Shown: positions 52,010 to 61,365 of the stretch, piece by piece
Numbering within the stretch: the first letter of the stretch is position 1
Layout of the letters: every line of letters begins with the position of its first letter
Assembly (NCBI RefSeq): GCF_013140855.1
Contig: NZ_JABBPG010000013.1
Span: 1-64,000 of the forward strand
Source of the DNA: Pseudoalteromonas caenipelagi
GTDB taxonomy: Bacteria; Pseudomonadota; Gammaproteobacteria; Enterobacterales; Alteromonadaceae
Length of the DNA: 64,000 nucleotides
Direction: 5' to 3'
The notes under the pieces: generated by a model
The model's input: the letters and a program-made list of their open reading frames with translations, nothing else
Told to the model about the DNA's origin: nothing
The model's database searches: none
Position numbers and translations under genes: made by a program

Positions 52010-54589
52010 TTAGTTAGAGTCGGCCAGTTGCAGTGCCAAGTGTAAAATAGTATTCAAAGCTTCATAATTGGCCTCGTGGTTGTCATCACCATTACTTAGC
52101 AAAATGACGCCATTTTGAGTTTTTAAGTTACCAATCATGCGAGACATAACACCTGGGTCTGAACCATCATGGTGAATATAGTCGCCGTCAAGCTCCCAAA
52201 AGTAGCCAATATCACGGCTAGGTACTGGAGTTGTTGTTTGTGGACTCAACATCGTCTCAACTGCGGTCGCTGAAAGTACCTGTTGTTGCCCTATTTTTCC
52301 GTGATTCATACTGGCAATTAAAAACCGAGCTAAATCGTTAACGGTAGAAATGGCAGAACCATCGGCGTAGGTGATTGCACCATAGTTCGGCATAGCTATG
52401 CGCTCGCCTGTTTCTGGGTGGTAAACAAAACGCGTTGCTACATTATCATCAGGTTTACCAACGCCCCATGTACTGTTTTGCATATTCAGAGGTGTGAAAA
52501 TATAGTTTTGTGCAAGTTCCACAAATGGCGTATTACACTTTTGCTCCAACGCGTATGCGGCAACGGCGGTGGCAATATTTGAGTAGATGTATACCTCATT
52601 GGTGTTGAAACCATATTGAGAGGTAAAGTTTGCAGGTTGATAATAGCGACCATCACGATTTAGATAATCAGATAAATAAAGTGAAAGATCTGGGTTTATC
52701 TGTGGGTCACAGTTGTTGGTGCCCAGCATAGCATCACTCATGTTTTGTTTTGTCTCGTGAATATAATAAGCACACAAATACGCCGGAGTGGCGTCAATGA
52801 TACCGCTGGTGTGTGTGACCAAATGTCGTAAAGTAACAGGTGTTTGCTGAGCAGGCGTGACGTCGATGGCAAAAGGCAAAAGAGCAGAAATGTTTTCATC
52901 AAGTGAAATGGTTTGCTCGGTTATTGCATGCGCTAATGTAGCACCGACCAGTGTTTTGCTTAATGAGGCAATGTAAAAAGGAGTATCAGCGTTAACGGGT
53001 GTGTTTTGCTCATCAGCAATACCAAAGCCTTTGGCATATCTAATCTTGCCATTGTTAATAACGGCAACAGCAAGTCCAGGTATTTCACCTTGCGCTACTT
53101 GCCTTGTAACTTGTTGCTCAAAGTCGTTAATACTTATTTGAGGTGACGTTTGCTTGCCCATCACTTTAAGTGCGTAGTTGTAAGTTGCAAATCTCTGTAA
53201 ATCGTTTTCTAGGTTTGTATAGGCGCTGATGTGTACGTCAGGTTGTAAGCCCGAGAGCTCAAAACTCTCTCCTTTTGCATTATTGTATACCTCATTGGAT
53301 AAGCCAATCTCCCAGCCATTGGGTAAGGTAAAACTGAGAATATCAGAAAACGCACCTGAGGTTTCTTCACCAACTTGGGTTACGTGAGGAAGCTGCTTCA
53401 TGGCCATCGCAAACACTTCACCAGCGCTGACCGTCATTTGACTGGTTAACATATAAACGGGTTTAGTATAAGCATCGCTTTCACTGCCAATTAAGAAAAC
53501 CTTTGGTGCGGTTCTGCCTGAGCGATTAATTGCCTGTTTTTTATAAGCCATCTGACGTTTATCTGTAAAGTGATTGGCAATAATTGTGGCAATAACATCG
53601 TTTCCGCCAAGGTTATTTCTAATATCTAAAATAAGTCCATCGGTGTCTTTGAGATCGCTCATAACAGTGTTGATTAATGCTTTCGCTGCCGCCAATTGCT
53701 CTTTCTCTGTTGCATTAGTGTCTGAATGATAGTGCGCCATATTATTGATTACTAAAATACCAACATTATCTGGTGTTACTCCCCATATCAGGGTGTTAGA
53801 GTCAGTATCTTGAGGAAAACTCTTAAAACTATCTGTGGTAACGTAACTGGCGGTGGTGTTGTAGTAGTCGGCCAACATATCGTTGATGACGTCCTCAGAG
53901 TCTACTTGTAATCCAAAGCGCAGGTATGAACGGGCCTTACCGTGTGCGCTTCTGAGCAAGGGGGCTGGCTTCATATTTGAAAAATATTTGCTGCCTTCGT
54001 TTATCGAAACATGTGCGTCTTGCAATGGCGCAACCATTTGTGCAAGCACATCAAATAGCTCTTCGTCAGTCATGCTATCGTGAATCTGCCGGGCATAAGT
54101 AGTATATTGAGCTTGCCAATCAATATCGCGTAACTCAAAAAATGCGTAATAATCATTGAACGAGTGCCAAAAATACTCAAAAACTTGGCTGGGAGTGCTT
54201 GATTGAGTAGCCTGAATTGGCGTTTTACACGACACCGGGAGTTCTTCTACTTTGAAAAGCGTTTCGCTCTGCACGCTATCTTTTTCGATAATATCTAGAA
54301 TATGGGGGGTCGTGATAAGCAACATGCCGACGTGATCTTGCACGAACTCTTGATAACTTTTATCACTGATTTGTGTACATGCATAACTGTTATATTCATA
54401 GTGTTTGATGCGTCCATCAGCAATGGATAGAACCGTTCCATATGCTTTTTTATCCCAAACGCCTTGGATTTTATTAACCTGATAATGATCTTTGATCAGT
54501 ATGCTGTGTTTGTCGTTATTGTCGTTACACCCACTGAGCAATAGGCTGGTTGCTATCGTAAACGCCATTATATTTATGTTTGGTTTCAT
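52010..54589 (-). CDS. S41 peptidase fused to a beta-lactamase-like serine hydrolase, lipoprotein
   Basis: About 859 residues. Lipoprotein signal ATSLLLSGC. The first ~490 residues are an S41 protease: DGLILDIRNNLGG, nucleophile Ser near residue 387 in MTVSAGEVFAMAM, and VGEETSGAFSD. The second part (about 510-859) is a class C beta-lactamase/penicillin-binding fold: SxxK in IASLSKTL (~544), YxN in YSNIATAVA (~671), and HDGSD (~805). Both active sites look complete. The ATG at 54589 is chosen because it begins the lipoprotein signal. A periplasm-facing bifunctional hydrolase is inferred; substrates unknown. Single-gene unit. Confidence 0.88.
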   Translation of the reverse strand: MKPNINIMAFTIATSLLLSGCNDNNDKHSILIKDHYQVNKIQGVWDKKAYGTVLSIADGRIKHYEYNSYACTQISDKSYQEFVQDHVGMLLITTPHILDIIEKDSVQSETLFKVEELPVSCKTPIQATQSSTPSQVFEYFWHSFNDYYAFFELRDIDWQAQYTTYARQIHDSMTDEELFDVLAQMVAPLQDAHVSINEGSKYFSNMKPAPLLRSAHGKARSYLRFGLQVDSEDVINDMLADYYNTTASYVTTDSFKSFPQDTDSNTLIWGVTPDNVGILVINNMAHYHSDTNATEKEQLAAAKALINTVMSDLKDTDGLILDIRNNLGGNDVIATIIANHFTDKRQMAYKKQAINRSGRTAPKVFLIGSESDAYTKPVYMLTSQMTVSAGEVFAMAMKQLPHVTQVGEETSGAFSDILSFTLPNGWEIGLSNEVYNNAKGESFELSGLQPDVHISAYTNLENDLQRFATYNYALKVMGKQTSPQISINDFEQQVTRQVAQGEIPGLAVAVINNGKIRYAKGFGIADEQNTPVNADTPFYIASLSKTLVGATLAHAITEQTISLDENISALLPFAIDVTPAQQTPVTLRHLVTHTSGIIDATPAYLCAYYIHETKQNMSDAMLGTNNCDPQINPDLSLYLSDYLNRDGRYYQPANFTSQYGFNTNEVYIYSNIATAVAAYALEQKCNTPFVELAQNYIFTPLNMQNSTWGVGKPDDNVATRFVYHPETGERIAMPNYGAITYADGSAISTVNDLARFLIASMNHGKIGQQQVLSATAVETMLSPQTTTPVPSRDIGYFWELDGDYIHHDGSDPGVMSRMIGNLKTQNGVILLSNGDDNHEANYEALNTILHLALQLADSN

Positions 54590-54817
54590 CTCACTATTCC
54601 TTGAAGTGCAATTATTAGCAGCAAAGTCTAGAGAGGTTACCTGTGCATTACTGTTGGAGAATGGCAAAGAAATGTAAGTAAGTTACCGTATTACCTACAT
54701 ATTCATACATATATTAGCATTAGGGAATGTTAATAGAGCGACCTATTATACATGCCGCTCTGTTTGGTGGGGCGATGCGTGTTTAAGCTATCAAATTTTT
54801 ATATAGTAATAGAGCTG

Positions 54818-55162
54818 CTAAAATACCTGACAAACTTCATCTGCCTTACAGGTGATCACACTAACGTTTTGGTAGCCAAGTCGTGTAAGCTGCTCTGCCG
54901 CAAATACTGCTCGGCCACCTGCAGCGCAATGTACATATATTGGGCGTTGTGCATCCTTTTCTAATTCAGGCAATTTAAACTCGAGTAAACCTCTTGGAAT
55001 ATTAACTGCCTTCGGTGCTGCTTTTGCCTGAAACTCAGCAGGCTCTCGTACGTCTATTAATAGCCCTTGGTTTTGCTCTATTTCTGTTTTCGCCTGTAGT
55101 GCCGTCAGGCACCTTTGATTGGGTCTTACAATTTTAAGTAGATCTTGAACTGGGGTTAGCAT
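54818..55162 (-). CDS. Rhodanese-like sulfurtransferase
   Basis: 114 residues, one rhodanese domain. The catalytic cysteine is C79 in YVHCAAGGRA (CxxGxR loop); LLIDVREPAEF is the CH2A-type motif. It probably handles persulfide sulfur. It begins 2 bases after the DUF2892 gene, with AAGGAG inside the end of that gene. In E. coli YgaP these two parts form one protein. A divergent ArsR-type gene sits upstream. Confidence 0.92.
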   Translation of the reverse strand: MLTPVQDLLKIVRPNQRCLTALQAKTEIEQNQGLLIDVREPAEFQAKAAPKAVNIPRGLLEFKLPELEKDAQRPIYVHCAAGGRAVFAAEQLTRLGYQNVSVITCKADEVCQVF

Positions 55163-55164
55163 GT

Positions 55165-55353
55165 TTACTCCTTTACACCTAGCTGTTTAAGTAGCGTGAT
55201 CATCGGACACCAATTGGTAAATGCCGATTGGATTAAGTTAGCAGCAATAAAGACACTAAACCATATCCAATTGGCATTTACATACTGGGTGAGTACAAGA
55301 GATAGCAGCAACATTAGGCCTGCAATGAGTCTTAGCATGGGGTTTAGTTTCAT
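55165..55353 (-). CDS. DUF2892 membrane protein (YgaP C-terminal type)
   Basis: 62 residues with two membrane helices (LRLIAGLMLLLSLVLTQYV and WIWFSVFIAANLIQSAF) and the family signature NWCPMITLLKQLGVK. This is the membrane part that in YgaP is fused to rhodanese. It is the first gene of a two-gene operon with the rhodanese gene. Confidence 0.9.
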   Translation of the reverse strand: MKLNPMLRLIAGLMLLLSLVLTQYVNANWIWFSVFIAANLIQSAFTNWCPMITLLKQLGVKE

Positions 55354-55367
55354 GATCGATATTCTCT

Positions 55368-55391
55368 TAATATTAGTAATAACTAATATTA
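55368..55391. promoter_or_regulatory. Palindromic operator candidate
   Basis: TAATATTAG and its perfect complement CTAATATTA, six bases apart, lie between the divergent DUF2892 and regulator genes. The symmetrical arms fit an ArsR-family dimer binding site; assignment to the adjacent regulator is inferred from position. Confidence 0.7.
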
Positions 55392-55450
55392 GACATTGCT
55401 AATGTATCTGTCTATACTTTGCACAAATTAATTTTCGTTTGGTAGTGGGA

Positions 55451-55744
55451 ATGGACTTTGAAATCATGGCGCATAATGCTGAGCAAGCTGAAGCGTTATT
55501 AAAAATGATGGCAAATAAAAATCGTTTAATGATTTTATGCAGTTTATTAGAGCAGGAAATGAGCGTCAGTGCATTGAACGAAGCTGTGCCGCTTTCTCAG
55601 TCAGCTTTATCGCAACACTTAGCGAGCTTGCGAAAAGCCAAAGTGGTAGAGACTAGACGAGATGGACAAACTATTTACTATCGTGTGATTGACGAAAAAG
55701 TACAGGCTGTTTTACAGCAATTGTATCAGCTATTTTGTGCCTAA
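55451..55744 (+). CDS. ArsR-family regulator, BigR/SqrR/YgaV-type persulfide sensor candidate
   Basis: 97 residues with a winged helix: SVSALNEAVPLSQSALSQHL and the wing RRDGQTIYYR. Two cysteines, C30 (in LMILCSLL) and C96 (near the C-terminus), are 66 residues apart, the spacing of the sulfur-sensing Cys pair in BigR (42/108) and SqrR (41/107). E. coli YgaV has the same layout. In those proteins a tetrasulfide bridge lowers DNA affinity. The ATG at 55451 is preferred over the TTG at 55439. It heads the pump genes. Confidence 0.85.
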   Translation: MDFEIMAHNAEQAEALLKMMANKNRLMILCSLLEQEMSVSALNEAVPLSQSALSQHLASLRKAKVVETRRDGQTIYYRVIDEKVQAVLQQLYQLFCA

Positions 55745-55759
55745 CGAGGGGGAATGTTC

Positions 55760-58700
55760 ATGACTCTTTTTAATCGGGTTTTGGCCAGTAGTCTCTCCGG
55801 TAGACTGCCTTTATTTATGCTATTTGCAGCTGTAGTTATGGGCATGCTTGCACTGCAATTCACACCACGGGAAGAAGAGCCGCAGATTGTAGTACCAATG
55901 CTGGATATAAAGGTAAATACACCAAACTTAAGCGGGCCGGAAGTCGCACGTTTAGTGACAGAACCTTTAGAGAAGCTGCTGCAACAGATCCCGGGTGTTG
56001 AGCATATTTACTCAACAACAAATGGGGGGGGCACTGTCGTCACGCTACGGTTTCATGTGGGTGAAAACCGTGAGCAGGCTATTCTAAATACCTATACAAA
56101 ATTATATGCAAATCAGCACAATATGGCTCAGGTGGTGGCTAGTTGGCAGATCCAACCGATTGAAGTTGATGATGTGCCGATCTTGATGTTAGGGCTGTAC
56201 AGCAAAAATGCTGAACAGTACTCAGATTACGAGTTGACTCGGTTTGCACAGGAAGTATCTACACAACTACAAAAGTTACCCGATACCAGTGAAGTAAAAG
56301 TGATCACCGGGCGTAAGAGGCAGCTTAATGTGCACTTAGATGCGACGGCATTGGCCGCGCATCAAACCACGCCCTTGGATGTACTGATGGCAATACAAGC
56401 GAGTAATCAGTTACAAATGGTGGGCAGTAGGGTTGGTGATGGGCAGGTAATGACGCTTGAGTCTGGGGATGTGTTGCGGGATGTTCAGCAAGTCTCCCAG
56501 CTGACGGTGAATGTACTCAATGCTCAACAAGTGTTGCTAAAGGATGTCGCGGCAGTAACAGATGGTCCCGCGGAGCCTGAGTCATATCAGTGGTTAGCCA
56601 TTAATGACCAACAACAAAGTTTGCCTTTAGTGACTATCAGTGTTGCTAAACAGCGCGGCAGTAATGCGGTAAATGTTGCACAGCAAAGCTTAGCGTTGAT
56701 GGAGGAATTAAAACAGCGCCTTTTACCCCGAGGTATAGATGTCAAAGTGCTGCGTAACTACGGGCAAACGGCGGATGCAAAAGTGAATGATTTAACTGCA
56801 AGTTTAACTTTTGCTGTATTCACTGTAGTGATTTTTGTTGGCGTTTTTTTAGGTTGGCGACCCGCTATTGTGGTTGGTTTGGCTGTACCAATCTGTTATG
56901 GCATTACACTAGGTTTAGATTTTGCTTTTGGCTATACCATTAATCGGGTAACGCTATTTGCCCTTATTTTATCGCTGGGCTTGTTGGTTGATGACCCGAT
57001 CACGGGCGTAGAAAACATCAGCCGTTTTTTGTCTGCGCGTAAAAGTAATCGCACAGCTGATACAGATCGAGAGGTTATCTCGGCAATGTCCGAAATAAAA
57101 ACGGCTTTACTGATGTCAACATTAACAATCAGTGTGGCGTTTTTGCCTCTGGCTTATATCACTGGCATGATGGGGCCATATATGGCGCCTATGGCATTTA
57201 ATGTGCCAGTCAGTGTGATAGCGTCTACGCTGGTGGCGTTTATTGTTACCCCATGGCTTGCAAAAAAGTTGTTACATAATCACCCCATCGAAGTACAAAA
57301 TCAGCGCTGTGGAGTAACTATATATAGCCGCATATTGACGCCTCTGTTATCAAACCCGAGGCGGGCAAAGGCATTACTATGGGCAACTTTAGTTTTATTT
57401 GTCATCAGCGTGAGCTTGCCGATATTTAGAGCCGTGCCATTGAAGTTATTGCCTTTTGATAACAAAAATGAACTGCAGGTGTTGATTGACTTGCCAGAAG
57501 GGAGCTCACTAGAACAAACGGCACAACTAACTCGGCAAGTACAGCAAAAAGTATGGCAGCTTAATGAAGTGACGGCGGTTGCTGCCTATATTGGCAAACC
57601 CTCAAGTATCGACTTTAATGGTATGGTGAGAGGCTACTATCGGCGAGAGGCACCACATTTAGCTGATTTAAGAGTGCTTTTATTAGATAAAACGCAGCGC
57701 GCTCACCAGTCTCACGCTGTGGTCCTGCGTTTACGGGAAATGCTCGCACCATTTAACCACGCAGGTGTAAAAATTAAAGTAGTTGAAGTCCCACCAGGTC
57801 CACCTGTACTCAGTACCTTGGTTGCTCAGGTGTATGCTAAGCCCTTTGTGTCGAGCCAAACACATAGACAAGCTGCAGATGCATTGATAGCCCGTCTGTC
57901 GTTAGAGCCGCATGTGGTGGAGGTTGACAGCTCAATAGCGGCACCAACCAACATAGCACGGTTTGTTGTAGATAAAGGCAAAGCCGCGTTATCGGGCATT
58001 GCGACACAAGACATCAACCAGTCGCTAAGAGTTGCCAGTGGTGGCTTGGATGCGGGTCTTGTTTATCTGGCTCATGAGTCTGAGCCCGTTACCATTAACC
58101 TAAGGCTACCTTACGAAGTACGGCATCAGCAGCACAACTTAGATGCGTTGCAAGTGCGTGGGCAAAGAGATTTAAACAAAGTGGGTAATGAATATGGACT
58201 AGATAGTGCGACAAGGCCCCTTGTTGCGCTATCTGAACTCGGACAATGGCAAATCATGCAAAGCCCTCAGCCAATCATACGCAAAGACTTACAAAACGTC
58301 ATTTATGTCACTGCTGAGCTCAATGGCCGCACACCCGCAGAGGTGATTGCAGATATTGTTGCGGATGAACATAGTCCGCACAGTACACAAGTTAATTGGC
58401 AACAACGCAGTTTTATTGCAAGTGGTGGTGGAGATGTATGGCAACTGCCTGACGGAACCTATTACAGCTTTAGTGGTGAGGGTGAATGGCGAATTACCGT
58501 CGATGTTTTCCGTGATATGGGCATTGCATTTGCCTTTGCATTATTGGCTATCTTTGCGATCTTGAGACTGCAAACGGCTTCTAGCGCGCTTTCATTAATA
58601 ATTATGTCGGCTATTCCATTAACCATGATAGGGATCATGCCGGGGTTTTGGCTTTTAAATCAATTTGGTGAGCGTGAAATCGCAGGCGCACCAGAACCGG

Positions 58701-59050
58701 TGCTGTTTACCGCGACAGCGATGATTGGAATGATAGCATTGGCGGGAATCGTAGTTCGTAACTCACTTATTCTAGTGGAATTTATCAATCAAGCCAGAGC
58801 TGGGGGAGTAGCGTTAAAGCAAGCGCTTATCCAAGCGGGTGAGGTACGTATGAGACCGGTGCTATTAACTGCGGGTACAACTTTACTGGGTAATTTAGTG
58901 ATTATTCTAGACCCTGTTTTTAGTGGTCTGGCGTTAGCAATTATTTTTGGCATCATAGCATCAACCATTTTCTCACTTTTGGTTGTGCCGTTAGTTTATT
59001 TTTTAGTATTCAGACATACAGAGGACAGCCGCCATGTTATTAACTCATAA
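55760..59050 (+). CDS. RND efflux transporter, inner-membrane pump
   Basis: About 1096 residues, HAE1-like RND fold: a membrane helix near the N-terminus, a large periplasmic loop, helices 2-6, then the repeat. The proton-relay acids are DD at residues 411-412 in LGLLVDDPITGVEN; the usual alanine after the pair is proline. C-terminal motif RPVLLTAGTTLLGNLVIIL. The start at 55760 is used as GAGGGGG precedes it by 7 bases. The pump gene precedes its adaptor gene, the reverse of the common order. Confidence 0.92.
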   Translation: MTLFNRVLASSLSGRLPLFMLFAAVVMGMLALQFTPREEEPQIVVPMLDIKVNTPNLSGPEVARLVTEPLEKLLQQIPGVEHIYSTTNGGGTVVTLRFHVGENREQAILNTYTKLYANQHNMAQVVASWQIQPIEVDDVPILMLGLYSKNAEQYSDYELTRFAQEVSTQLQKLPDTSEVKVITGRKRQLNVHLDATALAAHQTTPLDVLMAIQASNQLQMVGSRVGDGQVMTLESGDVLRDVQQVSQLTVNVLNAQQVLLKDVAAVTDGPAEPESYQWLAINDQQQSLPLVTISVAKQRGSNAVNVAQQSLALMEELKQRLLPRGIDVKVLRNYGQTADAKVNDLTASLTFAVFTVVIFVGVFLGWRPAIVVGLAVPICYGITLGLDFAFGYTINRVTLFALILSLGLLVDDPITGVENISRFLSARKSNRTADTDREVISAMSEIKTALLMSTLTISVAFLPLAYITGMMGPYMAPMAFNVPVSVIASTLVAFIVTPWLAKKLLHNHPIEVQNQRCGVTIYSRILTPLLSNPRRAKALLWATLVLFVISVSLPIFRAVPLKLLPFDNKNELQVLIDLPEGSSLEQTAQLTRQVQQKVWQLNEVTAVAAYIGKPSSIDFNGMVRGYYRREAPHLADLRVLLLDKTQRAHQSHAVVLRLREMLAPFNHAGVKIKVVEVPPGPPVLSTLVAQVYAKPFVSSQTHRQAADALIARLSLEPHVVEVDSSIAAPTNIARFVVDKGKAALSGIATQDINQSLRVASGGLDAGLVYLAHESEPVTINLRLPYEVRHQQHNLDALQVRGQRDLNKVGNEYGLDSATRPLVALSELGQWQIMQSPQPIIRKDLQNVIYVTAELNGRTPAEVIADIVADEHSPHSTQVNWQQRSFIASGGGDVWQLPDGTYYSFSGEGEWRITVDVFRDMGIAFAFALLAIFAILRLQTASSALSLIIMSAIPLTMIGIMPGFWLLNQFGEREIAGAPEPVLFTATAMIGMIALAGIVVRNSLILVEFINQARAGGVALKQALIQAGEVRMRPVLLTAGTTLLGNLVIILDPVFSGLALAIIFGIIASTIFSLLVVPLVYFLVFRHTEDSRHVINS

Positions 59051-60104
59051 CGCAGTTAAGAAGCTCGTTTTACCCGCATCAGCGCTTGCTATGCTATTGG
59101 TTGTGGTCGCCTATTTGGCTGGATTATTTAATGATGCCGTGCCTGAGGGGGTAAAAAGTACACCCGCAGAGTATCAGGGAGAGCGATATAAGGTAAGCGA
59201 AAAGCGGGTGTCGCACCATGAAATCGTCAATGCAAATGTCATTGCAAAAGTGAACACCTTGGTGTCGAGCCGCTTGTTGGCGCAGCTTAAAACATTAAAT
59301 GTGAGAGCCGGTCAGAGCGTCAAGGCGGGGCAATTATTAGCGACGATTGATGATGCTGATTTACAAGCCAGAGTGTCACAGGCCCAAGCGCAGCAAGATG
59401 CAATTGCAGCACAGCTGAAACAGGCTAAAAAGCAGCTAGCACGCAATGAATCCTTACAGGCGCAAGGCTTAGTGGCAGAAAATATGGTGGATGAGTGGCG
59501 TACCAAGGTGAATGAACTCGTAGCACAAGAGTTAGCGTTGTCGGAGCAACTTGAAGGGGCAAAGGTCGCACTGAGCGATACCAAAATTTTAGCTCCCATT
59601 GACGGTACGGTTGTAGATCGTTTGCAAGAACCCGGTGCTATGTTAACGCCAGGTATGGCGATTGTGTCGCTTTACAATCCAGCGCAACTACAAGTGTCGG
59701 CCCCCATTCGTGAACAACTAGCGAGCAAACTCACACTAGGAGATGAATTAAAAATACATGTCCCGGCAAGTGGCATGACACAATACGCAAAAATCAGTGA
59801 GATAGTACCTGTAGCTGATAGCAATGCGCGCCGTTTTATGATCAAGCTCGATATTGAGCTTGCCGAAAATGTTAAACCCGGCATGTATGCACAGTTATAC
59901 CTGCCGCCAGTTTATCAAACGCAAGTGGTTATTTCTAAGCAACTTGTGAAGCGATATGGTCAGTTAACAATGGTAGAAGTGGTTGAGCGTGGGCAAGTAC
60001 AACGACGCTTTGTTCGACTGGGTACTGAACTTGATGGCGCGCTTGAAGGTGAAGTTGTGGTTCTTACCGGGCTCAGTGCAGGAGAAGTGTTGGCAGTGTA
60101 CTAA
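59034..60104 (+). CDS. RND periplasmic adaptor (membrane fusion protein)
   Basis: 356 residues. One N-terminal membrane helix (LPASALAMLLVVVAYLAGLF), a barrel-sandwich hybrid with lipoyl-like motif (GQSVKAGQLLATIDDADLQ), an alpha-hairpin of about 70 residues, then KILAPIDGTVVDRLQEPGAM and a beta-barrel. It links the pump to an outer-membrane channel. It overlaps the pump gene by 17 bases. No TolC gene is adjacent. Confidence 0.92.
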   Translation: MLLTHNAVKKLVLPASALAMLLVVVAYLAGLFNDAVPEGVKSTPAEYQGERYKVSEKRVSHHEIVNANVIAKVNTLVSSRLLAQLKTLNVRAGQSVKAGQLLATIDDADLQARVSQAQAQQDAIAAQLKQAKKQLARNESLQAQGLVAENMVDEWRTKVNELVAQELALSEQLEGAKVALSDTKILAPIDGTVVDRLQEPGAMLTPGMAIVSLYNPAQLQVSAPIREQLASKLTLGDELKIHVPASGMTQYAKISEIVPVADSNARRFMIKLDIELAENVKPGMYAQLYLPPVYQTQVVISKQLVKRYGQLTMVEVVERGQVQRRFVRLGTELDGALEGEVVVLTGLSAGEVLAVY

Positions 60105-60119
60105 CTGCCAACCAATGGC

Positions 60120-60797
60120 CTATAAAAAAGAGGCAATGTCGTCAAATGGCTTTTTCACAAGTGCATGCTCTGGCACGGTAGCGTCTTCACTTGGGTAACC
60201 TGCAATAAGCAACATATATGGGCGCTCATTATCTTTATCGCGACCACAAATATCGGCTAAAAAACTCATTGGCTTAGGTGTATGGGTTAACGTGGCAAGT
60301 CCAGCATGATGTAATGCTTGAATTAAAAAACCAGTCGCTATGCCAACAGATTCATGGACATAGTAGTTAGTGTTTTTGTCTTCGCTGTGTATACCGCCTT
60401 TTTTCTGGCTGAAAATAGCGATTAGCCATGGTGCATGCTCTAAATAAGGCTTGTCAGCGTCTGTACCAAGAGGCTTCAAAGCATCTAGCCATTCTTCCCC
60501 TGCGCGACCTTGGTAAAATGAACGCTCTAAATCTTCTGCTGCTTCACGTATTTTCTTTTTAATGTCGGCACTGTGAATGGCCACAAAATGCCAAGGTTGG
60601 TGGTTGGCACCGCTCGGCGCACTCGCGGCAGCTTTGATGCAAGCTGTAATAACTTCTTTTGGTACTGGACGGTTGCTAAAGCTGCGGATTGTGTGACGTC
60701 GCTGGTATTCCTTTAAGTTATCTTGTGCTCGTTGCAGCATATCTTCTTGAGGATATTCGATAAAGTCGCTTAACGGCACATTTTTATGATTTTGCAT
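60120..60797 (-). CDS. Nitroreductase-fold flavoprotein resembling iodotyrosine deiodinase
   Basis: 225 residues of the FMN nitroreductase superfamily. APSGANHQPWHFVAI and GYPSEDATVPEHALVKKP match the iodotyrosine deiodinase branch. The lid has E91, Y95 and K116, with spacings 4 and 21, the same as Glu157/Tyr161/Lys182 of human IYD. That enzyme reductively removes iodine from iodotyrosine with FMN. The bacterial protein lacks a membrane anchor. It is convergent with the adaptor gene, 16 bases apart. Confidence 0.85.
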   Translation of the reverse strand: MQNHKNVPLSDFIEYPQEDMLQRAQDNLKEYQRRHTIRSFSNRPVPKEVITACIKAAASAPSGANHQPWHFVAIHSADIKKKIREAAEDLERSFYQGRAGEEWLDALKPLGTDADKPYLEHAPWLIAIFSQKKGGIHSEDKNTNYYVHESVGIATGFLIQALHHAGLATLTHTPKPMSFLADICGRDKDNERPYMLLIAGYPSEDATVPEHALVKKPFDDIASFL

Positions 60798-61365
60798 AAT
60801 GTAAGTCCATGATTATTTTCGTTTGTTAGAGTTTTACTTGTCATCCATTTTGCACACTTAAGTGAATGCGCGTGCATATTTTACTGCCATGTTGACGTTT
60901 GCAAGAGTATGGGGGGCTAGTGTTAGCGTCAACATATGAATAGTTATATCTAAGAACCTAACCGGAAGGATAATTAAATTTCTTCATGTTGCTGTGTGCT
61001 CGAAATATTAATGTTTACATTTTTTTATCTTTATTGTTGTTTATTTTCGTATTGCTCTGTCCCGCTTTAGAATAAGCAATGAAAGGAAAAGCGTAAAAAT
61101 AGTCGATTTTAGAAGTTTAATATTTTGATAGTGCGTGGGCTTTTGAAAGTAGCTGTTAAGTAAGGAAAATGATGAGAGTCATTTCCGTATTGTAAAACTG
61201 TCAATAGATTAAGCGCGCTTTAGATGATGAAAATTTATACTTTAGATTGATATTTTATTTCGGCTTGCCTAGCTTTGATATGTCGGCTTTGGATGCTGGT
61301 AGCGTGATTAAAAATGCAGTTAAATTCTTTAATCATTACACCACATACCAAAAAGGATGAGCGTT
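60798..61365. other. Intergenic region before the peptide cassette
   Basis: 568 bases, AT-rich, without a convincing gene. A hairpin GGAA-ATGA / TCATTTCC lies at 61164-61186. The promoter of the following genes should lie here but no clear boxes could be fixed. Confidence 0.55.

Noticed and set aside
54752..54964. 70-codon plus-strand frame near the rhodanese gene
   Set aside because: Mostly antisense to the rhodanese gene, which has clear catalytic motifs.
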